Assembly: GCA_035079385.1 (NCBI GenBank)
Contig: JAVHKY010000012.1
Location: 2,710,501-2,774,500, forward strand
Length of the DNA: 64,000 nucleotides
DNA from: Aspidiotus rigidus
Lineage: Eukaryota > Arthropoda > Insecta > Hemiptera > Diaspididae
Direction of reading: 5' to 3'
The notes below the pieces were generated by a model, which searched no databases, had not been told where the DNA came from, and was given only the letters and a program-made list of their open reading frames with translations. The translations under genes were made by a program, and so were the position numbers. This document shows, one piece after another, positions 52,829-63,692 of this stretch; within the stretch, counting starts at the first letter, position 1; every line of letters starts with the position of its first letter.

Positions 52829-55020
52829 TTACTTATTTCTTAACTTAGACTTAGGTTTAACCAGCTTGGCTTTAGGATCTTCGGGCTGCAGACCCATGTC
52901 TTCAGTTGTCACTTCAAACTGAAAAGTTTCAACTAAGGGCACAGGGGTATTTTGGATCATTTTTGTCACTTCTCCATTTGATGTAAGTAATATTGGTGCC
53001 GGTCTATTGGGACGTTTTTCCATGATTACTAGAATTATTGTTGAAAATTTTTCCTTTCTTTCTTGGTTTTCTTAAGTGTTCATGTTTCTGTCGCCATGTC
53101 TAAGTCGTCGAGGTTCAGTTGAAGTGCTCTGATAACCACTTGGCTTCTGTTGTTTCTTCTCCTCAACGCAGCTTCTTTTATCCTTTGACTTGCAGTACCA
53201 ACAGCTTTGGTGTGGAACTTTTCACGGAGTTCATAACACAGAATATGCAATGTCAAAGTCGTCGATCGGAACTTTCACCTTATGAACTTCGGCCAGACCT
53301 TTTAGGATTGGTCCCGGGTCATCAGTAAAAAAGTCAGCATCCAACATAATAGCCAAATAACGGCACAAATGTTTGTTGTTGGGGTACGAAAGTTGAGGGA
53401 AGACTGTGCTCCCGAATTCACGGGAATAATACCAACGACGGTCTGCTTGCATAGCTTTCTGTTGAGCTGTGTCACCACCTCGGCCTTCTTCATTTAGGTG
53501 GATGTTATTGCACCATAGGCTTTCCAGGATGGAACAGTTCCAGAAAACAACAACACGGGATAGATATTCATAACAAAGAAGGAGGAGGCACAAGACACGT
53601 AACAATAATTTTTTTTTTTAAACTTTATTCATGGTATCAGTTTTTCACGTTGAAATTACGTTGTTCATTAAACCATCTTCAATTTTTCGTTTATTGCAAT
53701 CAAAGTTTCCTTCTTCAAACTTTTCAGGCGAGTTATCAATGTCTTCTCCATTTCTGATACGGCTAGACCAGTGGTCATTTCAAATGCCATTTGTAGCCTC
53801 TCGATTTTTTTTTTCTCACTCTAGGGATCCCCGAGCAGCTAGATTCTCATCTTCTTCGCTTGCCTCGAACTTGCTTTTGAATTCTCCTTGTACAAGCCGA
53901 CGTCGGACGTTCTTTCGAATCTCGGTTTTGGCGATGTCGCGGAGAACTTCTATTTGTATATCTTCTATTTTATCCATGAGAGCTTCCGTCTCTTAGACCT
54001 CTTCGTCAAAGAGCTTCTGTCTCTTCTCCTCAGACGGATCTTTAACGTTCGGTTGATTATCTATAAACAATCGTTGACTTTCGGTTGATTATCTTCGTTT
54101 TTAACGTCAGCCATCGTATTTTTGCTCAACAGTCAACTCCAGCCTTTTAAATTTTAATTTTATACCAAGTGCGGATTGATAGCGGCGCAGCGATGTTATC
54201 AATATGGCTCGTACCGTTGAGGATTCTATTATTTTTATAGATATTCATGTCCGTACAGTTCAACATCTTCCTGACCTGATACGACAATGTTATGACCATC
54301 ATGTCCGTATACCTCATAGCCTGCAGAATTAAAAAGTCTAGAAGACCTTTCATGTAATTTTTTGGCCTTTGCGATTGTATGCGGCTATAAATCCGAGCCA
54401 GACCAAGATTTTCGACGGTTCATCTAATGTCATGTTGTATATATGGGTCATTGCCTCTGCTCAAACAGCACTAAAAAATAGTGGGCATTTTATACCAGCT
54501 TTTGGGTATAATCTTAATAGATCATCAGACAGATTCCGTAACTTCGCTAGTGTATTTATTGGTAATCTGTTTGAACATCTCATGATCAACACCCCAAAAG
54601 CGGTCCCCAATATACAACAGACTTCCTCATATTCTCACTCAGACACGAATTCCTGCCTTCTAATGCATTTCCGGTAAGAACTGTGCGGCCTTCAAGAACA
54701 GGAGTAGCAGGAAGAGATAATGTTTCCTCTGAAACAGTGTGGATTCCAGTCAGAGTTCAGCAATGCCATTTTCCGTTGATATGTGTGAATCAAGGTACAT
54801 TGCGTTGTTATGAATGACCTCTAACTCGCCCTTACGTAGGAGCTGATCAATGAGCCTTTCAGTAGCCAGCAAAATATCACCATCTTTTCTTTCACGTGAA
54901 CGTAAAATGGACAAATCTTGTCAAAATGCATATCACCATAATCAGTGGGAGCCACAACAGCTTCAGGAGCTTGTTGGTTTAATTGTTGACCAATATCATC
55001 CTTTTTATTTAATTTCTACA
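52829..55020 (-). pseudogene. Unidentified degenerate multi-segment coding block, possibly virus-derived
   Basis: Several protein-like stretches follow one another on the minus strand: (i) about 55010-54360, a long segment broken by at least three frame changes and stops; (ii) 54111-53650, an acidic, Lys/Glu-rich, coiled-coil-like frame with an ATG at 54111, disrupted near 54050 by a ~32-bp local duplication and near 53998 by a stop; (iii) 53605-53060, a frame with a shift near 53231; (iv) 53023-52829, a short complete frame. All are more GC-balanced than their flanks and their opposite-strand frames look meaningless. A row of adjacent small genes including a coiled-coil protein would fit an old insertion of an RNA virus of the mononegavirus type, but I recognise no diagnostic motif. 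A transposon or a retrocopied gene cluster remain possible. Each part is broken, so nothing functional is expected. Confidence 0.3.
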
Positions 55021-55290
55021 ATAGTTTTTGATACTTGAGCGACGCGTGAAAATTGAAAAAAAAATGCAAGCGAAAAAAGTTGAGCGGAACTTTGTGTAGA
55101 AAAAGACAGAAATAAAAATTTAATAACGCGAATGATTTCGAGTAGACTCAATTTCTACTACAAAGAATATAAATGCCAGACGATGAATCATTCTTCTTTC
55201 GGTAGAAAAAATTCTGGGACAAGAACTTTAAATTTAAAAAAAAAAAACTCTTCTTTTGGGGAAAGAGGAACAAAGCCATGCCTAGTCACC

Positions 55291-56696
55291 TAGAGTTAGG
55301 ATTTCCGTGCAGTAAAAAATGGGCAAACGTGCAGTAAAAATATGAAAAAATGCAAAAAAAACGTGCAATAAAAATCAAAAACGTGCAGTAAAAATTTGGA
55401 AACGTGCAATATAATGAGTAAAATTAGACCAATTAAAACGATCACAAATAATTATTTACAAAAAAGCGTGGACATTAAAATTCAAAATGACCATTCTCTC
55501 TAGATTGGTATCAATAAAACGGTGGCGTCGATCGCTTAAAACAAGTTTATATAGTGAAAATGATCGCTCCACATCAACTGAGGTCAACGGAGCAAACATA
55601 AGTGCACTAAGTTCTTCAGGAGTCATACTTGCAGGAATGTTGCCCTTATTCACCTCCTGTAAGAACTTTAAACCAACGTTTTTGTTGAAAACATAATTGA
55701 ATTTTTCTTTAAGTAACTTACGTCGCCGCTGTTCTTTGGTATCGAAGCAATTTTACGTTCAACATCCGACAAGATTTCCAGTTGCTCGGCCAATGATAAA
55801 TTCCTCCCCTCTAATTTCGTCATTGTGGCAGGTAAATGACTGGCGTACGTCTTAATGAATGCTAGTTCACGGACAACTTTTGGACTGGACATTATGGATT
55901 TCAGTTTGGCGACACTAACGGCGTCATCCTCTAACTTCTCCACAACACTTTTGAACTGCCCAAAATGGACACTGTAAAAGAGCGCTGCTTCCAGCCAAGT
56001 GCCCCAGCGGGTCAAGACGCGGGATTAGGAGGCAGCGGTCCCTCCACTACTTCACGATAAATCGCAACGCGAGCTGGAGCTTTCAGGAAGACTTTCTTGC
56101 CGTTATTTACGAGAGTGTTGACATTCGGGCACAGTTCTCTGATCTGTTCTGCCACTCTATTCAAGCCGTGCACAATGCACGTAACTTGGATCAAGTTGGT
56201 ATAAAAAATCTTCAATGTATCTGCAGCTTTCACCATGTACTTAGCCGTGTCTGTCAATAAAAGTAAAATTTTATCTTCGAAGTCGTAGTTCTGTTACTCA
56301 AGTACGAATATTAAACTGACCAATATTGAACTGACGGACGCGTAAGAGCACGTGCAGACTTATTTAGTGACTTTGAATGAGATGCGCTGGTTTTTAATCT
56401 CTGTTTATTCGATTTTATTTTTTCTCGCGTGTTGTAACCAGCTTTGCAAAACGGTATTCATGAATGATTCACCATCAAAAAACGATGAAATTAGGGAGGA
56501 AATCATTGAAAAATGTCAAATACGGCTATAAACGTGAAACGTGCAAAAACGTGCAAATAAGGTTAAACGTGCAAAAACGTGCAGTATAAAATTTTGCAGG
56601 GAGCCCCCTACGTGCATGATTCGTCCACATTTTGAATCAGATTTAGCCTAGCTGTTACCAAAAAAAACATGCAGTATCATGGAAATCCTAACTCTA
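55291..56696 (-). mobile_element. hAT DNA transposon, internally deleted, ~1.4 kb
   Basis: Terminal inverted repeats: TAGAGTTAGGATTTCC at 55291-55306 and its exact reverse complement GGAAATCCTAACTCTA at 56681-56696. Next to both ends are subterminal arrays of ACGTGCA(G/A)TAAAAA or ACGTGCAAAA words (55305-55412 and 56533-56590). Inside is the C-terminal half of a hAT transposase on the minus strand. An 8-bp target duplication is not evident, so it may have decayed. Confidence 0.82.
55456..56257 (-). pseudogene. hAT-type transposase, C-terminal half
   Basis: Minus strand. The frame 56257-56012 carries the hAT core (DTAKYMVKAADTLKIF, VTCIVHGLNRVAEQIREL, VFLKAPARVAIYRE). A frameshift at about 56012 leads to the next frame (56015-55668), beginning TRWGTWLEAALFYSVHF, a conserved hAT segment around the catalytic region. 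After another break near 55668 comes the hAT C-terminal dimerisation motif, TSVDVERSFSLYKLVLSDRR (55653-55456). The order matches arthropod hAT/DUF659-like transposases. The BED zinc finger and the N-terminal part with the first catalytic Asp are missing. Two frameshifts plus the truncation make it inactive. Confidence 0.9.
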
Positions 56697-57405
56697 CTTA
56701 TTACGTTACGATTACAACCATGGTAAAATATATCGTATTCATCTTCATAATTCTCTGCCCTTCTGTTACCCTACATGAAATAGCCAGTCATAATTCTTTA
56801 GAGAGAAAGAGAACAATACAATCTCGACTTGATGTTCAAAAAATTTACAATACTCGTCAAAAAGGAAAAAACAAAAAAACAGCAACCATTGCACTTGGTA
56901 TTATATTGTGAAATTATTATTCCAAGGGCTTCTGAAAGATTTTCAATTTTTTCAAGGTTTGTGAATTAATTGTAAAAAATATTTTTAGATTTTATATTGT
57001 GATTTCATAATTATCATCTAATTCTATCGTCAACTCTTTCCAAAAGGTTCTCGACTCTTTTCACGTCAGAAAAAAACAAAAAAACAATTATTTTTCTGGT
57101 ACACATTAAATTAATTGTAAAAAAATATTTTTTTAAATTAAATTCTACACTGTGATTTTACATCAACTAATTTTACTCTTAACTTTTTCCAAAATGTTCT
57201 GGCATGTTTAGAAACACGCTCGCCTACAACAAAAATACGGATCATGAACTTTTTCCAATACGTTGTTGCATTGCGAGAAAAACACCCTCCCTTGCAACAA
57301 AACTTCCTGCGATTTCTTATCTCGAAAGCCTACAACACAGCTGAAAATCTGAATTTTGTAAAAAGCAGGACCGATATTGAAAGGAGAACAAAAAATAATA
57401 ATATG
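56697..57405. other. No gene recognised
   Basis: Very AT-rich. The word TTTTAGATT-(C/A)T...TGTGATTT...TCAACTCTTTCCAAAA-like text appears twice (about 56985-57055 and 57125-57200), a possible diverged ~140-bp duplication. No coding evidence. Confidence 0.45.
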
Positions 57406-57694
57406 TATAAGCCTTTCACACTTTGGGTTCTTAATGCGAATAGTATAAGCGTTTGCCTGATTTGTTATCAAACTCGTATAGTCAAACAAAAATTCAAGTT
57501 TTTATTTTCAAATAATTTTTGTAATTTTGTGGATTATATTTACATTTTACCATCCTGTAAAGAAACAAAAATAAAAATTTGCCCAAAACTTCCAAGAATT
57601 TTGTTAATTTTTCAATCTGAATTTTCTCATTTTGATATTATGACTACGTGTATGATGAGAAAAATGTAAACAGGCCAAGTGTGAAAGGCTTATA
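57406..57694. mobile_element. Small inverted-repeat element (MITE candidate), ~290 bp
   Basis: TATAAGCCTTTCACACTT at 57406-57423 is repeated as an exact reverse complement at 57677-57694. The repeats end in TATA, so a TA target duplication (mariner-like) is possible. The plus-strand frame at 57244-57669 crosses the left end, which argues against that frame being a gene. Confidence 0.5.
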
Positions 57695-59516
57695 GATGAA
57701 AGTTTTCGAGCGCGAGTATCCTCCGTTTCTCGCAGGCACAAAGGCACATCCTGATAGGTTCTTATTTGCGCTCGAATGAAATGCCTCTCCGGACACAGAG
57801 GTCAGGACACCAAAAATTTGATTTTATTGATTTTTTAAAACTTTTTTCACTTACATATTATTTACACTATGATTATTCGTTCTGGTTTTCTTTGTAACCT
57901 CCTTTTTTTTGTGCGTGTTTTTCTTTTTTATCTGTAATAATCTCTCTCATATCTTCCCGATTGGCCTGTCTCTTCCTATTTTTTTCTTCCTCGGACCATA
58001 TGTTTATACAATATAGATATCCTCCATTGTTGATCGGTTATAATCAACACAAACTAGCAATTCAGCTTTAAATTGACGTCGATGCATACGTACAGTATGT
58101 GTGCGGGGCGGTTATATAGAACGGGCTAAGTGAAATAGGTAACAATTATCAGGTAATATATGATGTATATATTGATACCTAGACTTCGCTCGTTCAAATT
58201 ATTTAATAAATTACGAAGATGATCGTGAGACCTGCCATTCGTGTACAACCTCACGCCACTCACACAAGCAAACAACGTACCGTAGACCACCAGACCACAA
58301 TTATTATTTTACACAATAGGTATCAGCCACAGTTATATACAACGCATTCTCTACCTATCTGATTGAGCTATCAAAATTAGTACATTGATTTGATGCGGCT
58401 CCTCGCTTCGCTTTTATTATAATAATTACCAAAATAAGAGGTTCCGCTTGTGATTAATAGAATTTTTCATGCGCGTCTAATCGTAATAATATTATTATGT
58501 TCTATTTTCTTCTTTTAATTTTTCTGTGAACGTCTCCGACGCAGGAGGACTAATGCGGTAAACGAAAAGTAGATCTTTTACGAGTAGTGTTTCTCGGTAA
58601 ACCAAATGTTGCTGACGCTTTTCGAGAGACATTATTTACCATTAGGTGTAATTATACGACGAGGCGTAAATTATCTGAGCACAAGTTAGTACTTGTCTAA
58701 ATTCGTTGTTTTATTTATGTTCTTTTTCTACAAATGAAGAAGCGCCGGAGGAGAAGTGAAAGAATAATTAAAAAGTTGACAGTTAAAGAAGTTATTACTA
58801 GCACTGGTTTGTCTTCGGATGGTGAACTCGTATGAATCAATTTGAGTGTGATCAGCACTTCTACCCGTCTGCCTCTGATGAGATTATTATTTCTGCACCC
58901 GCTGTGAAATATGACTGTATAACCAACTACTGCACCTGATATAAATCTACATACTAACTTAAGTTGAATTACCACTAATAGTTGTAATTTATTATTGCCT
59001 GTTCAATGGCATTGTAAAATTTTTGTCTTATGGAAAAATAGCGCGATAACTTCATTCCTATTTTGGTTCATATAGCTTGTAAAAAAGATGGGGAAAAAAT
59101 ATAGAAACTTGAACTGTGCACGTCATAAATGGTGTGAATAGAAACACATTTTCTACTTCACGCAATCATATCTCCGGAGGGAAACACTGTACAGTGGTGG
59201 CTTTTGGTTTCAAAAGTTTTGGATTGGTACTGCACATTGTCGAAGTAGAGTATCAGTGTTACCAGTTGATATGGTTTTGAACTAGTTGGCACGCCAAAAG
59301 TACGATATTTCTATTGGGAAAACTGAATATTTTTTTGTCACCTTCATAAAACCGAATTTATTAGCGAATACCGAAATAATTTTCAACGTAACGATTTTTA
59401 CGTTTTCTTGATGCTTGTGAGAGTACCGGTTCTTCAATTTCATATTTCACCACGATAAAATCATTTTCTTTCACCTGAAACCGATACAGCCGCACCGGTA
59501 TAAGTACATAATTACA
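57695..59516. other. No gene recognised
   Basis: AT-rich sequence with no long open frame or recognisable motif on either strand. Confidence 0.5.
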
Positions 59517-60290
59517 GGACGGATTTTCGGTGCTACAAAATTCTGCAATTCGGTGACAAAAAGGCAAAATTCGTATTATTCGGTATTAAAGAAAAAAAAA
59601 ATACAGAAAGACGAAAAATGCAGATATTTTTAAACAAATCGAACGTGAAATATAATTACTAGGCATCAATTACGAGTAATATCAATATCATTGATGTAGA
59701 AACGACAGTGTTTAAAAACCTTTATTCTTCTTCGTGGAAACGGCTTCAAATTTCTCTTTCAGAAGCTATCCCTTCGATCATCGAATAGTATGAATTTCTT
59801 GCCGAACGTTTTCCAGAATGTCAATTTGTCTAATTTGGTGATAGCAGCATGCAAAGAAGCGCAGTATGAGTTGATGAATGCTAAGTCAATCGATAGTTTT
59901 TTCCCCTTCTTAAGCAGTTCTTGCAATTGTTCTAAGTGCTTTGAGCCGTCCGCTGGTAACTTGAAATTGAGGTATGAAAATTTAACAAAATACTGTGCGA
60001 AAAAAAGCGCAGCATTTATCGAGGTACCCCATTCTCGTGATCACGACTTCGGGGAGAGGGAGCAATTCATCATCTCCCGGTAGAGATTCACTCTGGCCGA
60101 ACATTTGAGGAATATCATTCTCGTCCAACATATTAGAGGATTAATGCTACAGTATTGTAACTTTGTTTCCCCATCTGATACACTCGATTCGGTAATTTTT
60201 TGGTTTTTAGTCACTTCTCGGTGTTTATTTCATTTTCGTCAAATTTCGGTGAGTTAAAATTTTGTTTGCAGGTCCCAAACCCTCCAATTT
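59517..60290 (+). mobile_element. IR-851 copy 2, 3'-truncated
   Basis: Same sequence and orientation as 16022 onwards, starting GGACGGATTTTCGGTGC and matching until the words CCCTCCAATT (copy 1 equivalent about 16799). There element X copy 2 takes over after a short T-rich stretch. The 97-codon frame is retained at 59790-60083. Confidence 0.8.
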
Positions 60291-61310
60291 TTTCTTTTTT
60301 AGAAATGCAACGAAAGTAGAACTCATTTTAAAGTAGGGTTTGGTTAAAGTTTAGCGATATGTTTTTTTTAGAAATGCAACCACATGGGGCAGACGGCAGT
60401 TTGGCTTTACATGCAGACTAAAGAATGTAATGGAGCTGACCCTGTTTAAAAACTAGGGAAGTTTTTATGATTGTTTCTTTGAAGAGAAGAAATTTAATAT
60501 TCACACAAAACAAAATAACTACATTATTTGTTCATGGGAGCAGTTTCTTTGGTCTTTTTGCTGGTGAATAGAACAGTATCCTTTTGTGTTGGTAAATTGC
60601 CACGTCGTTTTGAGTCATTTTTTCTTTCAGAAAATTCTTGTAGAAAAAAATTATTTTCTTATTCCAAAATTGCTACTCACCTAGCTAGCGGCTCTCGTCG
60701 ACGCGCAGCGACGACGCAACAGACGCTAGTCAAATAATTAATAAATTGCATAGACCGTACATTACTTTTATTTTTCGATGACGAGACGTGTTCAGAGAAA
60801 AATGAAAGTAATATCATGGGGAAAGTATAGCTTTGCAAGATGATCTGGAAGGCGGAAGCAGCTTCCCGGATGACACGTCCCACTGCAACTTGGTTTCAGA
60901 TGAAAATCGATACAAAAATGTATCACGATGTCGTTTCGGATGCGGCAACCTGATTCCCCATGCTGATGCGCTCAGGCGGCAGGGGGTGTCGTTCCCGAAT
61001 TAAGCAATGAGGCAAAAACTCTGAAGGAGAACGAGACAGCAACGCAGTCCATAGAGGTGCCAACAACGCTACCCCAAGGACCCATGAGGGAGCATACGAA
61101 TCTTTTGTCACCTCTCTTGCTTGAGTGGGAAGGAAGGGCCACAGTAAGAAGAGACCACAAGCCAGCTCTTTCACCTCCCCTACCAAGACGGACTCTGAAG
61201 AGGAGCCGATAGAAGAAGAAGACTTATTCCTTGGCAAATTTCCTAATCTCACAAATGCTAAGATGAAGTCAGCCATGAAAAAGTTGCAGGACCACTGCAA
61301 GTTTCTTAAG
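60291..61310 (+). mobile_element. Element X copy 2, inverted relative to copy 1
   Basis: From about 60318 the plus strand matches the minus strand of 50220-49213: AGTAGGGTTTGGTTAAAGTT, the MFMGAVSLVFLLVNRTVSF frame (60528-60737, shorter here because of a stop), the FPDD/SRCRFGCG segment (about 60850-60960), and KKRPQASSFTSPTKTDSEEE through KMKSAMKKLQDHCKF (61125-61310). An alternative frame (ETATQSIEVPTTLPQGP, about 61030-61090) also looks coding. Like copy 1, it enters the satellite directly after the HCKFL codons. It interrupts IR-851 copy 2. Confidence 0.65.
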
Positions 61311-62395
61311 GGACAAAAATTGGAGAATGGTATCTTTCTACACACATAACAAGGCCCCCATACTGCTGATCGTTTCAGGCTGAATTTCAATTGATTTAAA
61401 TGGATGATAACATGAAAAGAAATTGGAGAATGGTATCTTTCTACATACATAACAAGGCTCCCATTCTGCTGATCGTTTCAGGCTGAATTTCAATTGAATT
61501 TAAATGGATGATAATATGGACAGAAATTGGAGAATGGTATCTTTCTCCAAATATAACAAGGCCCCCTTTCTGCTGATCGTCCCAGGCAGAATTTCAACTG
61601 AATTTAAATGGATGATAATATGGACAGAAATTGGAGAATGGTATCTTTCTACGCATGTGATAAGGCCTCCTTTCTGCTGATCGTTTCAGACTGAATTCCA
61701 ATTGAATTTAAATGGATGATAACATGGAAAGAAACCGGGGAATGGTATCTTGCTCCACCTATAACAAGGCCCTCTTTCTGCTGATCTTTTCAGGTCAAAT
61801 CAATTGGTGATAATATGGACAGAAATTGGAGAATGGTATCTTTCTGCACATATAACAAAGCCCTCTTTCTGCTGATCGTTTCAGGCTATGGACGATAAAA
61901 TGGACAGAAATTGGAGAATGGTATGTTTCTACACACATAACAAAGCCCTCTTTCTGCTGATCGTTTCAGGTTGAATTCCAATTGAATTTAAATGGATGAT
62001 AACATGGAAAAAAATTGGAGAATGGTATCTTGCTCCACAAATGACAAAGCCCTCTTTCCGCTGATCGTTTCAGATCGGATTTCAATTGATTGGAGAATGG
62101 TATCTTGCTACTTATATAACAAGGCCCTCTTTCTGCTGATCGTTTCAGGCTAAATTTCAATCGAATTAGATGGATGATAATATGGACAGAAATTGGAGAA
62201 TGTTATCTTTCTACACGTATCGAAAGGCCCCCTTTCGGCTGATCGTTTTAGGCTGAATTTTAATTAAATTCAAATGGATGATAATATGGACAGAAATTGG
62301 AGAATGGTATCTCTCTAGACATATAACAAAACGCCCATTCTGCTTGTTGTTTCACGCTGAATTTCAATTGAATTTAAATGGGTTATACTAACTTT
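61311..62395 (-). repeat. Satellite array D, ~104-bp monomer, inverted
   Basis: Reverse-complement orientation of arrays A-C; each unit contains AGAAATTGGAGAATGGTATC and CTGCTGATCGTTTCAGGCTG. About ten units, several with internal deletions (for example near 61790-61830 and 61880-61900). It begins directly after element X coding sequence and ends at TTAAATGGGTTATAC, next to a sequence with a PLE-type hammerhead-like motif. Confidence 0.92.
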
Positions 62396-62510
62396 ATCTA
62401 CGTCTAGGCTTCCTTGAATTCTCAATATCTTAACCCATTTGACTCATAAAACAGGTTCCCAGCGTTCCTCGTTCAACTTCGTTAAGGAAGCCGTTGTTTT
62501 TCTTTTCAGG

Positions 62511-62540
62511 CTTGATGATGGTTTATTAACCGAAAGCGCG
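62511..62540 (+). ncRNA. Hammerhead-like motif
   Basis: CTTGATGATGG, TTTATTAACC and GAAAGCGCG. GGTTT/AACC gives a stem II, and the GAAA box and most of the first box are present, making it the cleanest member of the type seen at 3351 and 35979. No PLE coding is adjacent, so it may mark a 3'-end-only PLE fragment. Confidence 0.45.
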
Positions 62541-63050
62541 CGTCGTTTATAAGCATAGTTTACTCTCCCTTCGGAGTATTTGTAGCCGTAAGTTGGAGGA
62601 ACGGATTCGTTTAACTTAGATTTCTCAGACACGACAACAAGATTTGACTAAGTCGACTCGTCATTATTGCCCATTTGCACTGACGCTCTTTCTCGTCTTC
62701 CATTAGAAATATCACCTCTTCTAATTTTTTCTTGTTCTCGTGTACTGATGGTATTTGAACCACTGGTGCTAGAACAGTTATCAAAATGAACTGGATCCAA
62801 ATTTGTACTCTCCTCTTTCAAATTATCAACTGCAAGAATGGAAGGATTTGCATCATACTCTGCCAGTTCGTCATAGGTCAGAATAGATGAAGAAAGATTA
62901 GCCTATATTGCATTCAGTTGACTATGAAATAAACTTATGTGAATATGAAGAGAGAAGTTTACACGTGGTACCTAAATGTATATTAATTAAAAAAACGAAG
63001 AACGGCACTTGATACCACTATTTTTCAAATTTTTATTTTAGATAAAAACC
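62541..63050. other. No gene recognised
   Basis: No recognisable coding sequence or repeat. The minus-strand frame at 62444-62632 overlaps the hammerhead-like motif and is unlikely to be real. Confidence 0.45.
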
Positions 63051-63080
63051 GACGTTTCGTCGCTCACGCGACATCATCAG
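63051..63080 (-). ncRNA. Hammerhead-ribozyme core motif, canonical boxes
   Basis: On the minus strand: CTGATGA, then T-GTCGC-GTGA-GCGAC (a perfect 5-bp stem II with a GTGA loop), then GAAACGTCGG. Both boxes match the hammerhead consensus, and the GUGA-type loop is typical. This is the strongest candidate in the window. Stems I and III were not resolved by eye. Confidence 0.6.
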
Positions 63081-63610
63081 GGATTACAAACGGAGTGTAC
63101 TAAGAGAGAACATGAAAAGAGAAGATACCTAAACAGATTACTCATTATTTTAAAATGGACTTGTATACTCCTGAAAGTCCGTGTAAATCGGTCTTAAAAT
63201 TGACTGCATGTATTCTTACGTAATATATTTATAACTTCGAGAATTTTTCTTTTTTTATTGTTGCTTTCACGACCTACAATTTCGGTACGCTGAAAATCAA
63301 ACTTATGGCTAGTATTTTGAGAGTGTGGACTTTAATGTTATGAAATTTAAATCTTAATCTTCTGTTGAGCCAAAACTCGCAGATACGAGAAATTAAAATC
63401 TACGATGATTTCCCTGTATCTGCAGTTCAAGTATCCGTTGTATCCGTCGACAGCAATATCCTCGCTGCTTCCAGTATTGATTTCTCCCCTATTTCATGAT
63501 AATATTTCAACGAGTCAAGAACTTCGGCTACTCAACATGCGTGATGATGAATGCTCAATGGATTGTTGAAGCGAATCGATACGTTGTTCTAATTTATGGT
63601 TATTCATATT

Positions 63611-63692
63611 ACACAAGAGGAGTATACACCCGAAGGTGTAGCAAATTATATTGATAATTTGCTACACCTTCGGGTTTACACTCCTCTTGTGT
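63611..63692. repeat. Near-perfect hairpin, 38-bp arms, 6-base loop
   Basis: The arm 63611-63648 (ACACAAGAGGAGTATACACC then CGAAGGTGTAGCAAATTA) is the reverse complement of 63655-63692 with two mismatches. As RNA it would fold into a single stem-loop of about 82 nt. It could be a fold-back relic, two head-to-head insertion ends, or a hairpin RNA precursor. Confidence 0.85.

Noticed and set aside
53631..54677. Plus-strand frames of 102-121 codons
   Set aside because: Low-complexity Ser/Phe-rich translations that are antisense to better minus-strand coding-like segments.
57244..57669. 141-codon plus-strand frame
   Set aside because: It crosses the end of a small inverted-repeat element, is very AT-rich in codon content and has no recognisable domain.
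60923..61450. Minus-strand 175-codon frame
   Set aside because: It spans the element X/satellite junction antisense to the conserved coding pieces and translates satellite at one end; not a gene.
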